From: Ligustrum vulgare | Lineage: Eukaryota > Streptophyta > Magnoliopsida > Lamiales > Oleaceae | DNA length: 64,000 bases | Assembly: GCA_963555705.1 (NCBI GenBank) | Contig: OY743189.1 | Location: 4,171,501-4,235,500, forward strand | Direction of reading: 5' to 3' | Part shown: piece after piece, positions 12,697 through 23,383 of the stretch | How positions within the stretch are numbered: the first letter of the stretch is position 1 | Layout of the letters: the number at the start of each line of letters is the position of its first letter | Program-made: the position numbers and the translations under genes | The notes under the pieces: model-generated | The model's input: the letters and a program-made list of their open reading frames with translations, nothing else | What the model was told of the DNA's origin: nothing | Database searches by the model: none

Positions 12697-13519
12697 ATGT
12701 GTGACAACAAGGAATCATCATCTTCATCAGTAAGTGACAACAAAAGATCTGACAGGAGAGGATCAACAGCGTCATCTATGGGAGGCAACAAGCATTATCC
12801 TGAACAATTTAATATAACGAAAGTCGTGCAGAAGCAATTTGAAAATGTAATGACTAAATTGGATAAACATGATGAAAATATTGCTCAATTGAGAAGGAAA
12901 TCTCAAACAAGCCTAAAATTTAGAAGGAGAATATGAGAGAACAATCTTAGGTATGGATATGAATTTTATTATGAGAGAGTAGGAAGTGAGGTGGACAGTG
13001 TTCAATCGTCCATGGCTAGTGTGAGAAGAAGAGCGGATATCAGAGATGAGCTTTAAAGAGGTCATAGAAGACATTATAGGGATAGGATTGAAGTGGATGG
13101 AAACCTGGAGAATATCAAGATGATGATACCATCTTTCCAAGGGAGGAGTGATCTTAAGGTATATTTAGATTGGGAGAAGAAGGTGAAATTAGTGTTTGAA
13201 TGCCAAAATTACTCAGAGGAGAAGAAGGTGAAATTAGCGATGATAGAGTTCACAGATTATGTCATCATTTGGTAGGATCAATTGGTGACGGGTAAGAGGG
13301 GGAATTATGAGAGGCCTATGGAAACTTTGAGTGAGTTGAAGGCAATAATGAGAAAGAGGTTCATCACAAACTACTGTTATAGAAATATTTACCAAATGTT
13401 GCAGTGACTTACCCAGGTTCTAGGAGTGTAGAGGATTATCATAAGGATATGAAGATCGTTATGATTAAGGCCAATGTTGTGGAGGATATGGAGGCTACAA
13501 TAACTAGGTTTTTTAGTAA
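12697..13519 (+). pseudogene. Ty3/gypsy gag, 5' part (interrupted and decayed)
   Basis: Starts with an ATG at 12697 followed by a Ser-rich, charged N-terminus (MCDNKESSS...) and a coiled-coil-like KFENV/LDKHDENIAQL segment. After stops and frameshifts it continues at about 13093 with the retrotransposon gag core (YLDWEKKVKLVFEC, then KKVKLAMIEFTDY, then YERPMETLSELKAIMRKRF and VEDYHKDM). These are characteristic of plant chromovirus-type gag. At least four in-frame stops (near 12936, 13056, 13275 and 13405) plus a frame change after about 13405 make it non-functional. The frame is broken at 13524 by the LTR array and resumes at 42343. Confidence 0.85.
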
Positions 13520-13524
13520 GCTAA
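13520..13524. repeat. Target-site duplication, left (GCTAA)
   Basis: The five bases directly before LTR1 are GCTAA and match exactly the five bases after LTR5 (42338-42342). Removing the array and one copy restores an unbroken gag reading frame, which confirms the junctions. Confidence 0.92.
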
Positions 13525-15265
13525 TATAGCGACCCAGAATTTTTACGCAATTTTATAATTATTTTAATATTTAGAAAATTGTGTCGCTACTATTTCACCT
13601 ATTATTTTGAAGTTAACGCCGCGACGAATTCGTCTAGCCAAGTCAAGAAATATCGAATTTGTTCGATTTTAAATTAAAATCCGAATTTCTAAAATTATGT
13701 TATTTTAATTATTTATTCAAAGTATTATTTTAAAAATCATTTTTAATTCCAAATTTATTAAAATATCCCAATGATCCTTATTCAAATTATTTCAAGTCCA
13801 AATACGTATTTCAATTTTATCTCAAAATTTATTTATTCTCAAATGTATTTTCAGTCCAAAAACATATCTGTTTCAAATACGCTTCTTGATCAAAGTTAGT
13901 CCAATATTCATAATCAAAATTTATATTACATAAATTTCTCTACACATGTTGATTTTCTTTTTCCATCTAATTGCACCCCACATGTTTTCTTCTTTATCAC
14001 CAAAGCATCCCCATCATATCTTTACACCAATTTTATCAAAGAATTCCCACCACCACCCGTATGCATCACATTTTCCACCAAATCAACCATCATTATGTTT
14101 CAACATAATGATGATGTATCCATGTTCTATTTTTTTTTATCACACCAAATTCTCCACTACAAATCCTCTGCCTAATGCCAATTATAAATTTCCACCTCAG
14201 TCAGAAAACCATAACCGTCTGCAACCAAGAAACACTGTAAGCTTGGCCAGTTTTTATTCTACCTCCACACACACCAGCAGTATACACAATTTGCAATCAA
14301 CCTTGCCACTACAAATCAAGAACCACCATCACGCAGTCATCATCAAACCCCAACCGCCACCATAACTACCAACCTTCAATCCGTTTTCCCAACTCAATGC
14401 CAATCAAAACATCAATCTGAAACCAATCTACAGCCTCAACTCTATAACCAGCTGAATCCTATTATCATCACCCTGATTACTCACAACGTTTCACCAACCC
14501 AATCCATTTCAGCTGCCATTTCCAATTCAATACCAAATCTAATACATACAGCAAACCAAGTTCACTGCAATACCACAAATCACAACTCTGCAGCCATCAC
14601 TGTCAACCAACAATCCTCAATCCAGCTACCACAATTATCAGTTGCAGCCCCAAACCATAATCACGAAACCTATGTATCATCAACATCATCACCTCAACCA
14701 TCACTGTCTCTGCCATTTCAAATTCAATCCACCACCTCACCGGTTCAACCAAATCACAATCACCATCATCAGGATCAAACACCACCTTCGTTCCCTGCAT
14801 CCAGAGCCACAACCGTCGCCTGAAAACTCTAAGAATCCACCATTAACCCCAAACAAATCAAAACCAACCTCAAATCAAAACCAAAACCACCCACTGCCCA
14901 CTTCAGTTTTGACAAACAATAGAAACCCAAAACAAGAAATAAACCAAGCCCAAGACTTACCTTCGATCGCCGACTGATTTACCGGCACGACCACCGGATT
15001 TCGCAGTTAAGACCCAACTCCCAAATCGCGATCTAAGCCACGGTTCGTCACAGTTTCTCACACCCAACTCGCACTGAAACCCTAATCTTCAACCCCATCC
15101 CTTGCCGCACCTTGCACTAGTGTTTCGCCGGTGAATCGCCGGCGGATTGGCGACACAAAACAACCACTGATTTTCCCTGATTTCGCACGCCTCTCTCTCT
15201 GTCTGATTCAGATTGTGAGTGAGAGAGAGAAGATAAATCTGATGTTTTAAAATAATGATTTTCAA

Positions 15266-15575
15266 AATTTGCGCGTCAGTCCCTGAAGTTTTAAAGCCTT
15301 TCAATTCAGTCCCTATGTTTTAAAATCATCAATTTCAGCCCTTAAGTTTTAAATGAGTTTTAATCAGCCCTTTCATTTTCAAAATCTGATCACTTCAGTC
15401 CCTGCTGATTTACTTTTAAGCTCAAGTTTCAAAAGTATTCATTTGAGTCCCTCAACTATCAAAAGTATCTATTTTAGTCCCTCAACTTTCAAAATATCTA
15501 TTTTAGTCCCTGAACTTTCAAAGCATTCATTTTAGTCCCTCAACTTTCAAAACATCAATTTTAGTCCTCAAATTA
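15266..15575 (+). repeat. Minisatellite inside LTR1 (AGTCCCT.AACTTTCAAAA)
   Basis: About ten diverged copies of a ~27-30 bp monomer containing AGTCCCT(C/G)AACTTTCAAAA. The same array is present in LTR2-LTR5 at +6319, +12633, +18953 and +25267. It is present in inverted orientation in the second family's LTRs (about 55360-55625 and 61980-62240), so it is ancestral to both families. Confidence 0.85.
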
Positions 15576-15781
15576 TAATTTATCATTTTGAACTATATAT
15601 TCGATAGACTAAAATGACTTATTGGCTAAGACGAAGCGTACGGAGAATTTAAAGAAATTGAAGTCATTCCCGCTCAACTTTGCACTCGTCGGATTTGAGG
15701 TAGACTCGCACTTATTAATTGATTTAAATTATGATTTCATATAAATGTCATGTGACTTGTGAAAGTCAATTTTCAAGAAAA

Positions 15782-15925
15782 TTAAGTATGTTTTTATGAA
15801 AGGTAAACATACCTTATGTTTTCATGAAAAGTAAGTATGTTTTTATGAAAAGAAAATATACTTTATGTTTTTACGAAAAGTAAGTATACCCTATGCTTCA
15901 CGAAAATGTTTTTTTTGGATCATTG
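15782..15925 (+). repeat. Short tandem repeat inside LTR1 (AAGTATGTTTTTATGAAAAG)
   Basis: Three to four diverged ~35-bp units with alternating phrases AAGTATGTTTTTATGAAA and AACATACCTTATGTTTTCATGAAA. The alternating polarity of TATG/CATA lets neighbouring units pair. It is repeated in every LTR of the array and, inverted, at about 55080-55150 and 61700-61770. Confidence 0.75.
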
Positions 15926-16015
15926 CTATGAAATCAATCTACCAAGATTGCTATGGGTCCCATATGATAAGTTATGATATGTTAAGGGGACCGGAGTTTT
16001 AGTAGCGCTACACAT

Positions 16016-16440
16016 AAGAATTCTTGCCACGAAGTTCGGTAACATTCTTGTGTCTCCTATGTTTATGAGGATTTGCCACGAAGTTCGGTAAAATTCCTAT
16101 GTTTCCATATGTTTATGAGGATTTGCCACCTAAGTTCGGTAAAATTCCTGTCGCATATGTTTATGAGGATTTCGATCCTATCTTATGTTATGATGCAATT
16201 GATCCCTATGAATTTCAAAAATTATGCTTGGTATACTTACTACATAAGAATTCTTGCCACCTAAGTTCGGTAAAATTCTTATGTTTATGAGGATTTCAAT
16301 CCTATCCTATGTTATGATGAAAACTTACTGTTATTATGATTTTACTGCATAAGAATTCTTGTCACCTAAGTTCGGTAAAGTTCTTGTGTCTCTTTATGTT
16401 TATGAGGATTTCAATCCTATCTTATGTTATGCTTTCAAAA
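16016..16440 (+). repeat. Hairpin-forming repeat cluster inside LTR1 (AAGTTCGGTAA x5)
   Basis: Five copies of AAGTTCGGTAA, each in a stem-loop context. AAGAATT-c-TTGCC pairs with GGTAA-AATTCTT around a ~10-nt loop (ACCTAAGTTC), and each is followed by TTATGAGGATTT. Copies vary at single positions. Four copies of the same unit recur, inverted, in each LTR of the second array (around 54756, 54916, 54968 and 55018, and +6615). Confidence 0.8.
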
Positions 16441-16682
16441 GAAATTATGCTTGGCATAATTAAAATGTGTTTTATAAGTATATGATTTTCAAAGAGCTGT
16501 TTTCAAAGAGCTAATTTCAAAGAGCCTATGATTTGCAAAATATGTCCCGTGCTGTAATGCACAATATGAGTTTTATCAAGAGCCGTTTTATAAAGAAGCT
16601 CTATCAATGCCCGTTTTATAAAGAGCCGGGATTTATGTGTTTAATCATCTTATAAATTAAATTAATTTGCGATGAGTCTACT

Positions 16683-16706
16683 GAGTATTTCCCCCATGAA
16701 ATACTC
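16683..16706 (+). repeat. Conserved 9-bp hairpin near the LTR 3' end
   Basis: GAGTATTTC, loop CCCCAT, GAAATACTC: a perfect 9-bp stem about 360 bp before the LTR end. It is present in every LTR here and, inverted, in both LTRs of the second family (around 54460-54483). Its conservation between diverged families suggests a structural RNA or DNA role, but none is known. Confidence 0.7.
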
Positions 16707-17072
16707 ACCCTACTTTTTAACAGTTTTGCAGATTTCGGAGACGGTGGCGAGCGATGAATGATGGTGGCAATAATCGTTGAACGGTTGAAAGTTTGACGTT
16801 AATGATTTCCGTATTTTCCAAACAATCGAATAATTTAGAGAAGTTCATTTATTTGAGAAATTATGATATTGGCAATTTCTTTACAATATTAATGGTTCGA
16901 TTTACTATTTCAAATGGTTTCATAAATGTTTTCAATTTTAGCGGCCATTACAGTTTATTTAATGTTGCCAAAAATGAATTTCAATTATTTCTTCCGCAAA
17001 AATATTATTCGAAAAATTTAGACAGAAAATGACGTAGTGAATCGGGTATACGGAACTCGGGGCGCTACAAGT

Positions 17073-17084
17073 TGGTATCAGAGC
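17073..17084 (+). promoter_or_regulatory. Primer-binding site, tRNA-iMet
   Basis: TGGTATCAGAGC, the standard plant PBS complementary to the 3' end of initiator-Met tRNA, placed 3 bases after the LTR end. Identical copies are at 23387-23398, 29707-29718 and 36021-36032. Confidence 0.95.
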
Positions 17085-19828
17085 TAGTCTGCGTTTCTGT
17101 AGACTGGTAAAATTTTCAAAAAGAATTTTCAAGAAATATTTTTCATTATAAGATTTTTATTGATGAAGATTGCCACTGCCATCATTTCGCTCCACCAACT
17201 CCAAGGTAAAGAAGTTTATAATGTTTAAAGTTATTTCAGTATTTCGAATACTCATTTTATTGATTTATGAGAAAGAATGAAGAGTATTTCGGATACTTAT
17301 GATTTATGAGAAATTTTTTTAAGAAAGAAAACGAGTGTTGAGCATAATGGGAATAATATGATTTTATTGAGAATTAAGTAATGGATATTATGTTGAGTAA
17401 GTGAATTATTTCCTCTATTTTGAAGAGAAATTTATTATGAAGTTTGGCCTTGTGAATATTTTGGGAATATGATTTATGGCATATATTTATAAGTATGAGT
17501 TATCTTTTGAGCCATTAAAGTATCGAAGGAAGTGATATTGTGATATTGAAAAATATAATTTGAAATTGTTATGTTGAGGAATTATGAATTGAATTATGGG
17601 ATATTTTTGATGATATTGAAGTGTTGGAATCATTTTCAATATTTTTAGATCGTTGTGATCAAATGTGGAGTTATTTATTATTGTGAGTTATGAAGTATGC
17701 TTATGGTTTGGGATAAGTCCAAATTACAAGGGAGACTCTGTCCAGAATTTTATCGTTTGGAAATAAGAGCATAATATGGTATGCAATCACTAAGAGAATT
17801 GAGTTTAGAATTGCAAGTTCATAAGCAAGATTGAGTAAATGATAAGTTATATTTGAAAGACGAGTGAAGACAAGTATAATGGCATATTTGGGAAGAATCT
17901 TAATTATTCTTGGGAATGGATTTATCATTTGTAAGGAATGATCACTTGTATTGGAGAGTATTATAAGGATATGAATTTTGAGGAAAATAGGGATAAGATT
18001 TTACAGTGATGACTTATTTTGGAATGGAGTTCAGAAGAGGGATCACGGTAGAATCCAAGAATTTTTTTAGTCTGAGAAATTGATATATAATATTAGTGAT
18101 CAGATTGACGTATAAGGTACGTGATAGATATGACGACTAGACGGTTAAGGAATGTGATGGTTATCCAGGGAAGAATTGTGTGAATATTGAGTTCAATGAT
18201 CTTATTTTGATGGTTTATTGCATTATGGTGAAATATTATCTACGATTGAGAATTTTCATTTTTAGTCATAATATATGGGTTTATTTAAAGATTTAGTGAT
18301 GCAGTTTCGATTAATTATTATTGGTTGTACTTTTGAAGTGAGTAAATATTTGGGCTACAATAATGGAAAATCTGAGATGATCAGTTGTGTGATTTTTAAT
18401 TATGGGATTGTATCTTTGGGTTAAGCAAATTTGATGAGGAATCCTATATGATTTACAGAAGTCTTATTTAATGGTGATAAAATTAATCAGAGTATTGTTC
18501 ATAAAGTGTGATATGAATTGAAGTTTGGGAGAATAGAAAATTTTAATTTTGAATTTCAGATTTGGGAAATTAGTGAAGTTTCTTAAGTTTGAGAATAACA
18601 TATTTGATCCTTGGGATGCTGTTTTAAGTTAGTATCTTAGCTCTCAACTAGAATGAGTATTTGATACCGAGTACTTGATGTATGATTTAAAGTATAGAAA
18701 AATGAAAAGTGGGAACAAGAGTTAATGCGCTGTTATTTTTCTCGTCAAAAGAAAATTTGATGATAAGATTGGAGATATGGAATATTTTATTGGATTTTGG
18801 TACTGATATTTTTGGTATAATAATCAAGGTATAGTGAGATGATACGGGAATACGTGAAAGAGAAATAAGGACCGTATTGAATCAGAATTCATAAGTATGT
18901 ATAAGTGAAAGAAATACTTTGCAGGAAATGTGTAACATTTAAGAAAAGAATCTTAGTTATTTGGAAGATATTTGTTTACTGAATTTTGGGTTACAAATAT
19001 TGGAAAGATAAGTTGATGATATTATGTTGATATGTTTGGGTATATTACGTAGAGAGAATATTCAGGTAATTCTTTGATTATTTTTGGAATATTCGATGAT
19101 AAGAAGAAAGGAAAAATTATTATGATATGATATGTCAGTAAAGATTTGTTGAAATTTTAGAGATATATACGAATATCTGAGGTCACATGATACGATGATA
19201 AGTGACATGTTACATGAATACTACAAGATATGATGAAATTTTTACATTCGATTGGGAATTGTTTTGATTATTTTGGGAATATTCGATGATAAGAAGTTTA
19301 GAGATGACAAATTATTATGATTTGATATATCAGTAAAGATTTATGAAAACTTGAAGAGATTTTTTTTTTATGGAATTACAGAAATTAGTAAAGAGACATG
19401 ATGTTGTTTGGGATTATGTGAGATAATGATGATGAACGTAAGGTTAGTTGAATATAAAGGTACAATAGAAAATTGTAAGGAATGATATGATGATGATAAT
19501 TGAAGGTGATAATGTATTGAGATTATGAAATAAGTTGATCATCTATGAATAAGTTATGTTGTTTTTTGGTTCATAATAATGGAATTCAAAGAATAGTGAA
19601 CTTTTAGTCACTTACGATTCAGAAGCATTTTTGAGTAGACACATATGTCTATAGAAAAGTCCATGTTCTTAAGAAAACAAAGTGATGCATTTAGTCAAAG
19701 TCCAGTAGGTTAAATATGGTTGGGTTAAATATGGTAGCGATGATGCTACATAAGAGAAAGAAGAGATTCTGATTAAGTATTCAGAAATCATAAGATCAAG
19801 TAAGTTTAATTTCGAGGACGAAATTATT

Positions 19829-19843
19829 TTAAGGGGGTAAGAT
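19829..19843 (+). promoter_or_regulatory. Polypurine tract before LTR2
   Basis: TTAAGGGGGTAAGAT immediately precedes the LTR start and is the expected primer for plus-strand synthesis. Equivalent tracts precede LTR3 (26158), LTR4 (32478) and LTR5 (38792). They also occur inverted to the right of both LTRs in the second array. Confidence 0.85.
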
Positions 19844-22800
19844 TATAGCGACCCAGAATTTTTATGCAATTTTATAATTATTTTAATATTTAGAAAATTG
19901 TGTCGCTACTATTTCACCTATTATTTTGAAGTTAACGCCGCGACGAATTCGTCTAGCCAAGTCAAGAAATATCGAATTTGTTCGATTTTAAATTAAAATC
20001 CGAATTTCTAAAATTATGTTATTTTAATTATTTATTCAAAGTATTATTTTAAAAATCATTTTTAATTCCAAATTTATTAAAATATCCCAATGATCCTTAT
20101 TCAAATTATTTCAAGTCCAAATACGTATTTCAATTTTATCTCAAAATTTATTTATTCTCAAATGTATTTTCAGTCCAAAAACATATCTGTTTCAAATACG
20201 CTTCTTGATCAAAGTTAGTCCAATATTCATAATCAAAATTTATATTACATAAATTTCTCTACACATGTTGATTTTCTTTTTCCATCTAATTGCACCCCAC
20301 ATGTTTTCTTCTTTATCACCAAAGCATCCCCATCATATCTTTACACCAATTTTATCAAAGAATTCCCACCACCACCCGTATGCATCACATTTTCCACCAA
20401 ATCAACCATCATTATGTTTCAACATAATGATGATGTATCCATGTTCTATTTTTTTTTTATCACACCAAATTCTCCACTACAAATCCTCTGCCTAATGCCA
20501 ATTATAAATTTCCACCTCAGTCAGAAAACCATAACCGTCTGCAACCAAGAAACACTGTAAGCTTGGCCAGTTTTTATTCTACCTCCACACACACCAGCAG
20601 TATACACAATTTGCAATCAACCTTGCCACTACAAATCAAGAACCACCATCACGCAGTCATCATCAAACCCCAACCGCCACCATAACTACCAACCTTCAAT
20701 CCGTTTTCCCAACTCAATGCCAATCAAAACATCAATCTGAAACCAATCTACAGCCTCAACTCTATAACCAGCTGAATCCTATTATCATCACCCTGATTAC
20801 TCACAACGTTTCACCAACCCAATCCATTTCAGCTGCCATTTCCAATTCAATACCAAATCTAATACATACAGCAAACCAAGTTCACTGCAATACCACAAAT
20901 CACAACTCTGCAGCCATCACTGTCAACCAACAATCCTCAATCCAGCTACCACAATTATCAGTTGCAGCCCCAAACCATAATCACGAAACCTATGTATCAT
21001 CAACATCATCACCTCAACCATCACTGTCTCTGCCATTTCAAATTCAATCCACCACCTCACCGGTTCAACCAAATCACAATCACCATCATCAGGATCAAAC
21101 ACCACCTTCGTTCCCTGCATCCAGAGCCACAACCGTCGCCTGAAAACTCTAAGAATCCACCATTAACCCCAAACAAATCAAAACCAACCTCAAATCAAAA
21201 CCAAAACCACCCACTGCCCACTTCAGTTTTGACAAACAATAGAAACCCAAAACAAGAAATAAACCAAGCCCAAGACTTACCTTCGATCGCCGACTGATTT
21301 ACCGGCACGACCACCGGATTTCGCAGTTAAGACCCAACTCCCAAATCGCGATCTAAGCCACGGTTCGTCACAGTTTCTCACACCCAACTCGCACTGAAAC
21401 CCTAATCTTCAACCCCATCCCTTGCCGCACCTTGCACTGGTGTTTCGCCGGTGAATCGCCGGCGGATTGGCGACACAAAACAACCACTGATTTTCCCTGA
21501 TTTCGCACGCCTCTCTCTCTGTCTGATTCAGATTGTGAGTGAGAGAGAGAAGATAAATCTGATGTTTTAAAATAATGATTTTCAAAATTTGCGCGTCAGT
21601 CCCTGAAGTTTTAAAGCCTTTCAATTCAGTCCCTATGTTTTAAAATCATCAATTTCAGCCCTTAAGTTTTAAATGAGTTTTAATCAGCCCTTTCATTTTC
21701 AAAATCTGATCACTTCAGTCCCTGCTGATTTACTTTTAAGCTCAAGTTTCAAAAGTATTCATTTGAGTCCCTCAACTATCAAAAGTATCTATTTTAGTCC
21801 CTCAACTTTCAAAATATCTATTTTAGTCCCTGAACTTTCAAAGCATTCATTTTAGTCCCTCAACTTTCAAAACATCAATTTTAGTCCTCAAATTATAATT
21901 TATCATTTTGAACTATATATTCGATAGACTAAAATGACTTATTGGCTAAGACGAAGCGTACGGAGAATTTAAAGAAATTGAAGTCATTCCCGCTCAACTT
22001 TGCACTCGTCGGATTTGAGGTAGACTCGCACTTATTAATTGATTTAAATTATGATTTCATATAAATGTCATGTGACTTGTGAAAGTCAATTTTCAAGAAA
22101 ATTAAGTATGTTTTTATGAAAGGTAAACATACCTTATGTTTTCATGAAAAGTAAGTATGTTTTTATGAAAAGAAAATATACTTTATGTTTTTACGAAAAG
22201 TAAGTATACCCTATGCTTCACGAAAATGTTTTTTTTGGATCATTGCTATGAAATCAATCTACCAAGATTGCTATGGGTCCCATATGATAAGTTATGATAT
22301 GTTAAGGGGACCGGAGTTTTAGTAGCGCTACACATAAGAATTCTTGCCACGAAGTTCGGTAACATTCTTGTGTCTCCTATGTTTATGAGGATTTGCCACG
22401 AAGTTCGGTAAAATTCCTATGTTTCCATATGTTTATGAGGATTTGCCACCTAAGTTCGGTAAAATTCCTGTCGCATATGTTTATGAGGATTTCGATCCTA
22501 TCTTATGTTATGATGCAATTGATCCCTATGAATTTCAAAAATTATGCTTGGTATACTTACTACATAAGAATTCTTGCCACCTAAGTTCGGTAAAATTCTT
22601 ATGTTTATGAGGATTTCAATCCTATCCTATGTTATGATGAAAACTTACTGTTATTATGATTTTACTGCATAAGAATTCTTGTCACCTAAGTTCGGTAAAG
22701 TTCTTGTGTCTCTTTATGTTTATGAGGATTTCAATCCTATCTTATGTTATGCTTTCAAAAGAAATTATGCTTGGCATAATTAAAATGTGTTTTATAAGTA

Positions 22801-23383
22801 TATGATTTTCAAAGAGCTGTTTTCAAAGAGCTAATTTCAAAGAGCCTATGATTTGCAAAATATGTCCCGTGCTGTAATGCACAATATGAGTTTTATCAAG
22901 AGCCGTTTTATAAAGAAGCTCTATCAATGCCCGTTTTATAAAGAGCCGGGATTTATGTGTTTAATCATCTTATAAATTAAATTAATTTGCGATGAGTCTA
23001 CTGAGTATTTCCCCCATGAAATACTCACCCTACTTTTTAACAGTTTTGCAGATTTCGGAGACGGTGGCGAGCGATGAATGATGGTGGCAATAATCGTTGA
23101 ACGGTTGAAAGTTTGACGTTAATGATTTCCGTATTTTCCAAACAATCGAATAATTTAGAGAAGTTCATTTATTTGAGAAATTATGATATTGGCAATTTCT
23201 TTACAATATTAATGGTTCGATTTACTATTTCAAATGGTTTCATAAATGTTTTCAATTTTAGCGGCCATTACAGTTTATTTAATGTTGCCAAAAATGAATT
23301 TCAATTATTTCTTCCGCAAAAATATTATTCGAAAAATTTAGACAGAAAATGACGTAGGGGTATACGGAACTCGGGGCGCTACA
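19844..23383 (+). repeat. LTR2 (3540 bp, B variant)
   Basis: Near-identical to LTR1 but lacks a 6-bp TGAATC-containing segment close to the 3' end (GACGTAGGGGTATACGG instead of GACGTAGTGAATCGGG). LTR4 shares the deletion. Internal repeat modules are as in LTR1, shifted by 6319. Confidence 0.92.

Larger units (their letters stand above)
13525..17069 (+). repeat. LTR1 (3545 bp)
   Basis: Outermost left LTR. In order it holds an AT-rich start, a C-rich purine-poor tract (about 13946-15000), an 'AGTCCCT' minisatellite, a 'TATGTTTTTATGAAAAG' repeat, five AAGTTCGGTAA hairpin units, an AAGAGC-repeat zone and a 9-bp hairpin. It has private changes relative to the others: TTTTACGCAA near the start, GCACTAGTG at about 15114, and one fewer T in the T-run near 14130. 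Confidence 0.92.
17070..19843 (+). mobile_element. Internal region 1 (2774 bp, variant A, non-coding)
   Basis: Starts directly with the PBS. No gag, protease, RT, RNase H or integrase is recognisable in any frame and stops are dense. Near its 3' end there is a phrase typical of the last codons of gypsy pol and then the polypurine tract. A ~190-bp spaced direct repeat (GGAATATTCGATGATAAGAAG at about 19087 and 19279) lies within. It carries the A-variant marks CCAAGG (about 17201) and TTAAAGTATCG (about 17516). Confidence 0.85.

Noticed and set aside
14642..14977. 111-aa frame conserved in all five LTRs of the first array (His/Pro/Asn-rich)
   Set aside because: Its conservation only reflects near-identity of the copies. 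It is low-complexity C/A-rich sequence and the sister family's LTR has a different frame there.
16016..16440. CRISPR-like array (repeated AAGTTCGGTAA units with spacers)
   Set aside because: Spacing is irregular, repeats are short and diverged, the units lie inside plant LTRs and no cas genes are present. They are LTR sub-repeats.
16660..16710. Possible hammerhead ribozyme in the LTR (GATGAG next to a hairpin, as in retrozymes)
   Set aside because: The required CUGAUGA...GAAAC core is not present in the right order. Only a simple 9-bp hairpin can be supported.
17701..17928. 75-aa minus-strand frame repeated in each internal region
   Set aside because: No homology or start context. It recurs only because the internals are near-identical, and in the second family the frame is not kept at this place.
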